Shown here: positions 1 to 6,852 of the stretch, in pieces | Layout: each line of letters opens with the position of its first letter | Numbering within the stretch: position 1 is the stretch's first letter | The notes under the pieces: generated by a model | Database searches by the model: none | What the model saw: only the letters and a program-made list of their open reading frames with translations | What the model was told of the DNA's origin: nothing | Source: Chrysochromulina tobinii | Lineage: Eukaryota > Haptophyta > Prymnesiales > Chrysochromulinaceae | Direction: 5' to 3' | DNA length: 16,035 nucleotides | Assembly: GCA_001275005.1 (NCBI GenBank) | Contig: JWZX01001959.1 | Span: forward strand, 1-16,035 | Translations under genes and position numbers: made by a program

Positions 1-1
1 C

Positions 2-1081
2 TACCTGGCGTTGGCCACGGCGGGCAATCCCGCGGCCACCACGTCGTGCATCGCCAGTGTCACCGGCTGCATGTCGCCCACAGCGCTCGACTACAACAGC
101 ATGGCCAACACCGCTGGCACGTGCACGTACCCCGTCCAGGGTTGCATGACCTCTGCCGCCAGCAACTACATGCCCACGGCCAACGTCAACGTTGCCTCCT
201 TGTGCACGTACATCATCAGCGGCTGCACGACCCCTCAGGCGCTGAACTACAACCCCTCGGCCACTGTCGACAACGGCGGGTGCACTTTTCCGGTGCGTGG
301 CTGCCAAAACCCGACGGCGACGAACTATGTGGCCGGCGTCACGGCAGGGTTTGCCACCACATGTGTTTACATCGTCTCGGGCTGCACGTTTGCGGGAGCA
401 TCCAACTACAACCCGAGCGCCACCGTCGACAACGGCAGCTGCGTCGTGGCGTCGCCGCCGCCGAAGCCGCCGCCGCCGTCGCCACCAGCACCGCCCCCGC
501 CTCCGTCGCCGTCGCCCCCCCTGACGCCTCCGCCGCAGTTTCCGCCGTCGGAGCCGGAAACGCCTTCACCATCGCCACCTCAACCAATCTCGCTTATGCT
601 GACCGGTCAGTTGACCGGTGCATTGACAGCCGAGACGAGCGGGTCGATGGGTATCATCATCGGCGCCATCGCCGGCGTGATCATCGGTCTTGCACTCGCC
701 CTGGTCTTCGTGCGCCGTCGTTGCCATCCCAACGATAAGCGTCACAAGAACATAACCCCGCAAGCACCGAAGGGCAGCCAGGCTCAAATTGAGACGAGAA
801 GGGGGCCGCAAATTGAGCCTGACGAGAAGGGGGCCGCAGCTTCGACAGTGACAGCTGAGTTGGATGAATCGGCGACCCCTGAGCCTAAACTCGCGGTCGC
901 AACTGAGGTGGAGCACTTTAAGCTTGAACGTGCTTCTGAGCCGTGGTCCGCTGGGAGCCCTTCGAAGCAGGCGACCGTTCCAGTTGTCATCGCCGAGGCT
1001 GCGGCTGATGGACATGCTGGTGGACCTGCCGGACATGCTGCTGGTCGACCTGCCCAGCCTGCTCCGCCCGAGTGGATCTGA
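2..1081 (+). CDS. Cys-rich repeat surface protein with Pro-rich stalk and one membrane segment (5' partial)
   Basis: The frame is open from the window edge to TGA at 1079-1081, so the start lies upstream. The N-terminal part has about six imperfect repeats of 26-27 residues with the pattern GC-xxPxAxNYNPSATVDNGxC (clearest at about 230-450). A stalk of PPP and SPP runs follows (about 451-590). A hydrophobic segment, GIIIGAIAGVIIGLALALVF, sits at about 650-709 and is followed by RRRC, as expected for a type I membrane protein with a cytoplasmic tail of about 120 residues. The tail is low-complexity and holds a short direct repeat (EKGAA-type, near 789-840). I do not recognise a named family; NYNPxAxxDNGSC repeats occur in many large secreted proteins. 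A cell-surface or scale-associated role is inference. The architecture (ectodomain, Pro-rich stalk, membrane segment, tail) matches the next gene on the same strand. Confidence 0.8.
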   Translation, partial: YLALATAGNPAATTSCIASVTGCMSPTALDYNSMANTAGTCTYPVQGCMTSAASNYMPTANVNVASLCTYIISGCTTPQALNYNPSATVDNGGCTFPVRGCQNPTATNYVAGVTAGFATTCVYIVSGCTFAGASNYNPSATVDNGSCVVASPPPKPPPPSPPAPPPPPSPSPPLTPPPQFPPSEPETPSPSPPQPISLMLTGQLTGALTAETSGSMGIIIGAIAGVIIGLALALVFVRRRCHPNDKRHKNITPQAPKGSQAQIETRRGPQIEPDEKGAAASTVTAELDESATPEPKLAVATEVEHFKLERASEPWSAGSPSKQATVPVVIAEAAADGHAGGPAGHAAGRPAQPAPPEWI

Positions 1082-1310
1082 CCAGCCGCTATCTGGAGCC
1101 TTCCCCCGATCCCCGATAAGCAAGCACCAGAGAACGACGAAGAGCTCAAAGCTGCGATTTAGGAGAACCCACCGCCAGAGGCAGCCGCCAGAGGCAGTCG
1201 CCGCCGTCGCGCGTGGCCGAGCAGAGGCCAACCCTTCCACCGTCAGTGCCACGCACAATCAAGTGGCGCGCACTGGCGCGCCGCGCGCGCGCAGGTCCAG
1301 CACGGGTATA

Positions 1311-1410
1311 CACCCGGGAGGCCACGTTCACACCCGGGAGGCCACGTTCACACCCGGGAGGCCACGTTCACACCCGGGAGGCCACGTTCACACCCGGGAG
1401 GCCACGTTCC
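1311..1410. repeat. 20-bp tandem repeat, five copies
   Basis: Five head-to-tail copies of CACCCGGGAGGCCACGTTCA, identical except for the last base. It lies about 230 bp after the stop of the first gene. 20 is not a multiple of 3, so a coding role is unlikely. Each copy holds CCCGGG and ACGT-core palindromes. It may be 3' flanking or UTR sequence. Confidence 0.9.
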
Positions 1411-1511
1411 CGACCTGAGACCAAACGCCTGTAGGCTGCCGCCGACAATACAAGCAGACAGCGAAGCGGGTGTGGGATGTCTGCTCGATCGCCCTCACCG
1501 CCGAGATCTTA

Positions 1512-1700
1512 GTGCGGACCGCTGTGGCGAGGCGGTCTGGAGAGTGCTGGCGCAGCGATAAAGATGGGCCGCTGCATGGCTGTGGTGGTCCATAGAGAGA
1601 AAACCGAGCGCAGACCGTTGTGGCTAGGCGGTCTCGAGAGACGTAATGAGTGCGGAGTGATGTATGGACAGCTGTGGCTAGAAGTGGGGTCCGTTGATGA
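1512..1700. repeat. Diverged duplication with hairpin cores
   Basis: Two related segments lie about 96 bp apart: GCGGACCGCTGTGGCGAGGC at about 1513 and GCAGACCGTTGTGGCTAGGC at about 1609, each followed by GGTCT. A third, weaker match (CAGCTGTGGCTAGAAG) is near 1669. In the first copy GACCGC pairs with GCGGTC around a 9-base loop; in the second GACCG pairs with CGGTC. It is not a tRNA, since no T-loop or acceptor stem is visible. Confidence 0.5.
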
Positions 1701-2224
1701 TGACACGCGGTGTTCGGGTGCGAAACTCTCCAGGTCGCAGGTCGCAGGTGGGGTGTGAGCTACCCCTCACAGTATCCCTAGGCGGCCTAGAAGGGGCGGG
1801 CACGGGGGGCGGTCACGTGCACACAGGCGAGGTGTCGGATCGGCCGATCTGATGCCAGTGTGGTGTGCGTGCGGTCTGTGTGGCCGGGTTGGGAGGTGGG
1901 TCCGCGCCCGGATCCTTGTACCCCCCCACCGGTGCGTGTTTCTTCTGTTGGTTTATGGACTTATGGTGCCGTCCGGTCGTTGCGACTCGTGGGACCGGAT
2001 ACCATCGCTACACGCGACCTAGCGGACCACCGCGGTCAGCGGCGCGGGCGCTAAAGTCCACACGCTATGCGCGTTGTACTCGATGCGCGGAGCGCGCGGG
2101 GCTCCGCGCCGGGGGCGGGGCAACTCGGATTACAGCTCGGATTACCCCCGGTCGCGTTGGGCCCTTATAAACATGAAAAATAGTAGACCACTGTTCACTC
2201 CCCTTGGGTCAAGTCCGAGTTTAT
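1701..2224 (+). promoter_or_regulatory. Gene-free stretch with TATA-like site and GC box
   Basis: No convincing coding sequence. A GC-rich hairpin-prone block (GGAGCGCGCGGGGCTCCGCG) and GGGGGCGGGGC lie near 2085-2117. TTATAAA follows at about 2164-2170, where composition switches sharply from GC-rich to AT-rich. This could be a core promoter for the downstream hydrolase gene, leaving a long leader or an undetected 5' exon. That is inference from motifs only. Confidence 0.3.
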
Positions 2225-2545
2225 TAGTATATTACCCAAAGGGGTAGAGGGAGGAATTCTCCCTGTATCACACACTTGACACTATGAACCATGTCCGTGA
2301 TTTTCTGATTTACCCAAAGGCGGGTGGTATAGGGCGGGATAGAGGGACGGGTCGGGTATTCTTAGAATGAATTATTTATGGATTCTTCATTCGTACACGC
2401 ACACTGTATGATTCCCACCACCTGATTTCGACACCTGATTTTGATCTCTACAGAGATTTACCCAAGAATGGGTGGAGGATAGGAGGGCCCCTGGTAATTC
2501 TTTTCTGGATTCTACACTCTCTATTCCCACCACCTGTGACCGAAG
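2225..2545. repeat. AT-rich region with three diverged direct repeats
   Basis: Segments begin with TTACCCAAAGGGG (near 2235), TTTACCCAAAGGCGGGT (near 2310) and TTTACCCAAGAATGGGT (near 2457). Each is followed by a GGTATAGGG- or GGATAGGAGGG-like stretch. The last two also end with ATTCCCACCACCTG (near 2410 and 2522). Composition differs strongly from the GC-rich surroundings. No open frame of note. It could be a decayed repeat element or a leader region. Confidence 0.5.
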
Positions 2546-2637
2546 CTAGCTTGGACGCATGCTGATCCTGTGGGGCCTCTCCTAAAATGGAGACTCCTAA
2601 CATGTGCGGCAAGTTAGTACCGTAATATAAGAGAAAG

Positions 2638-4745
2638 ATGGATGCCGCGCCGCTTCAAGTGGGCGGCTGGACGCCATACGGGGGGCCGCGCCCTCTGCAG
2701 AATGGCAACGTCTGGGCCGCTGAGTGGTGGGTAGGGCATTTGGGCTATCCGGATGCACGAGAAGACAACTTGACACTACACGGCAACATGCGAGCATACT
2801 TTTCTCTCAGGCCGAGCAGCCGGCAATGGGGTCGGCTCCAGTATGACAAGCTGCGCCTCCTCGGGAAGACGCTTCGCTGGACGGTTGACCTGTCAAGCGT
2901 CGCCTGCGGCTGCAACCTCGCGCTCTACCTTGTGTCGATGCCTCTCGCCGATGGGTCAGGCAGTCGCTACTGCGATATCAACACGAACCCCCCGTGCCTC
3001 GAGATCGACTTGATGGAGGGGAACATCAAGGCGCTCAAAGCGACGCTGCACACGCAGAGAGGCCAAGCTTCCGACGGCACGTGCAACCAGTGGGGTTGCG
3101 GCACGCACTGGGGCCCGCCCGACCAAAACCGCCTGTTTGGCATCGGATCTCCTAATGTGGATAGCAGCCGACCGTTCCGGATGAGCGCCTCCTTTGACCC
3201 CCAGGGGCGCATGGCCATCGATGTAGAGCAGAATGCTGCCGTCCACCGACTCTGGGATGTTTGGCGAGCCAAGAACGGGTGGGGCAGTGTGCCTGCCTCC
3301 GCGATCGCCGGTGTGAAGAGAGCGCATACTGTGAATACTGCCGGTGTGAAGCCTGCCAGCTTGAGCCTCTGATGAGCTTCTGCGTGCGTCTCTGCGTGCG
3401 TCCCTCCTCAGATGTGAAGACGGCACTCGAGCATGGGATGGTGCTGGTGGCGAGCCTGTGGGGAAGTTCGAACATGGACTGGCTTGATGGAGGCTGCAAT
3501 CAAGCGTACCCTCGCGGCGGTGTGCCGAGCGCGACCGCGGCCTTGAGTGAGACCCTGCGCATGCAAGTGATCAGCACGGCGCCAATCACGCGTACCCTCG
3601 CGGCGGTGTGCCGAGCGCGACCGCGGCCTTGAGTGAGACCCTGCGCATGCAAGTGATCAGCACGGCGCCAATCACGCGTACCCTCGCGGCGCTGTGCCGA
3701 GCGCGACCGCGGCCTTGAGTGAGACCCTGCGCATGCAAGTGATCAGCACGGCGCCCTCCACCTCTTCCCCACAGGTGTGGAGAACGTGACGGCGACATTG
3801 AGCGAGATGAACATCGACGGGGCATTGGAGCCGCCATGGCCGCCGCCGTCACCGTCGCCGCCTCCGACCTCGCCGCCGCCTCCCTCTCCACCATGTCCGC
3901 CGTCCACACCTCCGCCGTTCACACCTCCGCAATGTCCGCCGTCCACACCTCCGCCGTTCACACCTCCGCAATGTCCGCCTAGAGCACCGCCCGGCCCACC
4001 GTCGTCGCCGCCGCCACCCCACCCTACGTCGCCGCCTCCATTGCCATCGCTGCCGCCTCATCCACCGCTGCCGCCTCTCCCACCGCCGTCGCCTCCACCC
4101 TCGTTCCCGCCCCCGTCCCCGCCGTCGCCACCCTCGGGCCCAGCCGTGCCCGTCATACGGAGTACCGTATTGGGCACACTCGCCCTGATTGCGGGCGTCA
4201 TCGCTCTCCTCAGCGTACGGCGGCACAGGGACGGCTGCCTGATTCGGTGGCGAGTCGGAGCGCCGTCGTGGGCACCGCCCGCTCGAGCCTCGAGCTCGCA
4301 TTCCGAGATTGGCGAGATGACGAGCTCTGCCATCGAGATCGAGGCGAGATCCATGGTGAGATCGTCATCTCGTGAGGACCCCACAGGCCTGAGGGGCCCC
4401 ACCTCCACCTCGTCGTGGAGATCGTCATCTCGGGAGGACCCCCCAGTTGGTGCCCACGACGGCGCCCATACCGACGAGGGTGCCCTGGACGAGGATGCCC
4501 ACGACGACGCCGAGCCCTCGAGCATCGCCATCAGCAAACAGACGGCGATTCGAATCTTGAGAGAGGTGCGGGAGCATGTCCGAGAACAGGCGATGTGTAC
4601 ACAGAGGGGTGGGCCGCCTGGCATCGAGCAGCCCTCGAGGAGAGGCACGAATGCATGCACGGCTCGGAGGATGAGAGACAGCCATGGAGCCAGCAGGAGC
4701 ATGCCGAAGTTCTCGAGGCTCGAGACTGTGGAAGCCAAGCCCTAG
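2638..4745 (+). CDS. GH7-type (clan GH-B) cellulase-like glycoside hydrolase with Pro-rich stalk and membrane anchor
   Basis: Three exons by phase and protein continuity: 2638-3310, 3412-3519, 3775-4745, giving 583 aa. Exon 1 carries CGCNLALYLVSM (about 90-101), like the CGLNGALYFVSM block of GH7 cellobiohydrolases. LEIDLMEGN (121-129) follows, with E122, D124 and E127 in the E-x-D-x-x-E catalytic arrangement. Exon 2 adds EHGMVLVASLW and NMDWLDGG, which match the GMVLVMSLWDD..MLWLDS block. Exon 3 finishes the domain (VTATLSEMNIDG), then has a Pro-rich stalk (about 280-385), a membrane segment (about 387-408) followed by RRH, and a 175-aa tail with repeated RSSSREDP. The domain is shorter at the N-terminus than fungal GH7 (about 430 aa). 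No signal peptide is visible, and an in-frame stop lies at 2623, so a 5' exon may be missed. GH16 shares the EIDxxE motif, but the other blocks favour GH7. The likely role is beta-1,4-glucan hydrolysis at the cell surface; localisation is inferred. Confidence 0.82.
3311..3411 (+). other. Intron 1 of the GH7-type gene (phase 1)
   Basis: GTGTGAAGAG..CCCTCCTCAG. Splicing joins AIA to DVKTALEHG and restores the GH7 reading. GCCGGTGTGAAG occurs twice (3307 and 3340), so the donor is duplicated inside the intron. The intron start GTGTGAAGA also resembles the exon 2 start ATGTGAAGA. Confidence 0.75.
3520..3774 (+). other. Intron 2 of the GH7-type gene (phase 1), built of an 86-bp repeat
   Basis: An 86-bp unit starts at 3504, 3590 and 3676. 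Copy 1 spans the exon 2 end and the donor (GGCG|GTGTGCC). Copy 2 repeats the donor at 3606. In copy 3 it reads GGCGCTGTGCC and the GT is lost. The intron ends CCACCTCTTCCCCACAG. Joining 3519 to 3775 makes a Gly codon and continues into VENVTATLSE. Confidence 0.75.
3893..3979 (+). repeat. 39-bp in-frame repeat in the Pro-rich stalk
   Basis: A 39-bp unit at 3893 and 3932, plus a 9-bp start of a third copy at 3971. It encodes 13 residues of the form CPPSTPPPFTPPQ. This is in-frame stalk lengthening by tandem duplication. Confidence 0.85.
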
Positions 4746-4832
4746 CTAATGACCTCTGATGACCTCGAATGACCTCCGCTGAGATGACTCTGTTGACCTC
4801 AAGACTGCGGAAGCCAAGCCCTGCAGCTAAGC
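4722..4832 (+). repeat. Duplication of the GH7-type gene 3' end around a CTGATGACC repeat
   Basis: GACTGTGGAAGCCAAGCCCT at 4724 recurs as GACTGCGGAAGCCAAGCCCT at 4803 (offset 79). Between them lie TGACCTCTGATGACCTCGAA-type repeats, the same family as in the introns. Copy 1 reads into TAG. Copy 2 would read KPCS then TAA, so the present C-terminus may have been set by this duplication. Confidence 0.75.
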
Positions 4833-5081
4833 ATTCGTCCCTTTCGAGACTGCACTTCCGACCCCTTTTGAGTTGTGCACATGTTGAGAAAGGGTCAGTT
4901 GAATCGATACACAAGGTACCGACCAGCCACTACCACGCAAAACACTCCCACGCACGCACATGTTGTGCTGGTGTGGCCATGAATGAAACGTCAAGACTTT
5001 TTGGACCCCATCGAGGTGGTCTTCTCTCTTGGAATACTATCTCTGACGGCACGCGGAACGCGACGAGACGCTGTCGAAACA
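4833..5081. other. Intergenic stretch before the HAD gene
   Basis: No supported gene. The frame of the next gene is open upstream to an ATG at 4983, giving 33 extra residues (MKRQDFLDPIEVVF...) that end in an unremarkable basic stretch. I cannot tell whether they belong to the protein. Confidence 0.4.
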
Positions 5082-6348
5082 ATGCCGCCGAGGTGCTCGT
5101 TCAACTCGTTCACGCCTCGAGGCGCTGTGCAGCAGCAGGTCAACGAGGCGCTGCGCAATGCGCGTTTGCAATCGCCGCAGTTGCAGCCGCAACAGCTTCG
5201 GCCGCAAGTGGCCGCATATTACCAGCCGCAGTTCGCCCAGCTGCATGCAGCTGCTGCCGAGGAGAAAGCGGCAGCCCTTGCTCTTGCGGAGCAAGGCAAA
5301 GGGCCGCCGCCCACTTCAGCAGCAACTGGTACGGCCAGCACCGCCGCAGCCTCAGCAGCCTCGGCCTCAGTCGCCGCCGCCTCGAGCAGCGCTCAGCCTT
5401 CGCTCAACGGTAGGATCATCTTCCTCGACGTGGACGGCGTGCTGCACCCGACGACGAACGCGAACTTCTTCCTGCCGCGCAGCATGATGAGCCTGCGACA
5501 GATTGTCGAGCAGACAGGCGCGGCCATCGTGCTGTCCTCCTTTTGGCAAGCGACCCCCGCTGGCCGCCAGCAGGTCAACGAGGCCCTACGAAACTGGGGA
5601 ATACCGGCCTTCATTGCATGCACCGTGACGGCGGGTGATCCGGGAAGCGGCCCGATGCGGCGCGCGATGGAGATAGCGAGCTGGGTCAAAGCGTTCCCGC
5701 ATCTGTGTGCCCGCGGCTGGGTGGCGTTGGATGACCTGGATCTGAGACAAATTGGGCCGCCGCCGGCATTCCAACAGATTATACCACCGCAGCGCCATGT
5801 GTGTCTGATTGCATGCTGATGGCCTTCCAACAGATGAGGATACCACCGAAGTGCCTGTTTGATTGGGCCTGATGGCCTCGCTCATCAAGCGTCTGATGGC
5901 CTCGCTCATCAAGCGTCTGATGGCCTCGCTCATCAGGTGCGCACGGACGATCGGGTCGGACTGACCGAAGCACACGTGGCGGCGGCCGTGCAGGCACTCG
6001 GCGGCCCCAACCCGAACGCGCCGCCGCTGCCGCCGCCCCTACCCAAAGCTCACACCCCGTGGCCAAGGGGGGAGGAGACTGTGAATGCCGCCGGCCATAT
6101 GGTGCGGAAGGCGGACGGAACCTTGATCACGACCTGTGCTTGCGTGTGCTTGCGTCTGATTGCGTCTGATGGCGTCTGATTGCGTCCCTCATCATCAGGT
6201 GTGGCGAACGGACGCTCGCTATCGAATGGCGGGATCGGCCGCGGGCGCTACCGGTACTCTCCCCGCGACGGCGCCACTTGGGGCCACCAACCCGTTCGCG
6301 CCCGGCGGCGCGGCGCGTTCTCCTCTTCGTGCCGGCCTCCTTGGATAG
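5082..6348 (+). CDS. HAD-fold protein of the Swiss-Army-Knife RNA-repair type
   Basis: Exons 5082-5798, 5937-6143, 6199-6348 (about 357 aa). An in-frame ATG at 4983 would add 33 residues. The N-terminal 105 residues are rich in Gln, Ala and Ser. The HAD part begins GRIIFLDVDGVLHP, with motif I DVDGV (D116 and D118 from the 5082 start). It continues with LRQIVEQTGAAIVLSSFW (motif II Ser), RAMEIASWV and ARGWVALDDLDL (acidic motif). Across intron 1, QRH joins VRTDDRVGLTEAHV, the usual end of this family. I identify it from recalled HAD_SAK-type sequences; a general phosphatase fold is certain, the substrate is not. The C-terminus is uncertain: a donor at 6144 gives a short Ala/Pro tail ending at 6348, while a donor at 6136 would read another frame to 6434. 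QQVNEALRN occurs twice (5134 and 5571). Confidence 0.72.
5799..5936 (+). other. Intron 1 of the HAD gene (phase 0)
   Basis: Donor CGCCAT|GTGTGTC. A segment covering the exon end and intron start (about 5765-5820) is tandemly repeated with offset 56 (TTCCAACAGAT at 5769 and 5825). A 24-bp unit starting CTGATGGCCTCGCTCATCAA then occurs at 5869 and 5893. A third copy at 5917-5936 reads ..CTCATCAG and is the acceptor. Confidence 0.8.
6144..6198 (+). other. Intron 2 of the HAD gene (donor uncertain)
   Basis: Acceptor GTCCCTCATCATCAG|GTG. The body repeats GCGTCTGATTGC and GCGTCTGATGGC. The donor is either 6144 (GTGTGC, phase 0, matching the exon start GTGTGG) or 6136 (GTGCTT, phase 1). Confidence 0.55.
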
Positions 6349-6852
6349 CGTCGTCGCGGGCACCCACTCTTGCCGGCTTCAATCAGATCCGTTCGGTACC
6401 TATCGTGAATCGTCTATCGAAACGAAAAACGTAAACACGGACAAGTAGGGACAACGAGGTAAAATACAAATGGAGCCTTAAAGGGGCCCTATTATAATAA
6501 CTTTCGCGACTTCGGTTACACCTTGGATAAGATGACTTAGTATCGTATTTACAACGACATCCGATCAACAGGAACAACCTCGCCGCTCGCGGCCTCGACG
6601 CCCAACGACCGGGAGTCACGAGACACACACTGCTCCTTTGGCTTTCCACCTCCAGCACCACCACCATGCTCCATGGCTTCCGTACAGCTGCTCCTCACGC
6701 ACGGGCACCCACCGGAGAGGTGGAACCCCCCCCTGCAGCACCCCTGCCTCTCGTCTCTCAATCGGGTTGGTCTCGAGGCAGGCCTTTGCGTTTCCCCACA
6801 GAGCGGGGGGCCCCCTTGATGAGGGATGTAATTGCGCCTGGTCTCGAGGTCT
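6349..6852. other. Convergent intergenic region
   Basis: It lies between the 3' ends of the HAD gene (+) and the helicase (-). It turns AT-richer at 6400-6560 (for example GGGGCCCTATTATAATAAC), as expected of 3' untranslated or terminator sequence. Short frames on both strands show no recognisable domain. I see no repeat array here. Confidence 0.5.

Noticed and set aside
864-1418. A 184-codon plus-strand frame running into the 20-bp repeat
   Set aside because: It overlaps the tail of the first gene in another frame and ends in repeat-derived HTREATF units.
2956-3426. A 156-codon minus-strand frame opposite the GH7-type gene
   Set aside because: Arg/Ser-rich shadow frame; the plus strand carries the catalytic motif.
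4058-4738. A 226-codon minus-strand frame opposite the Pro-rich stalk and tail
   Set aside because: Gly/Arg-rich reading of Pro codons on the other strand; no support.
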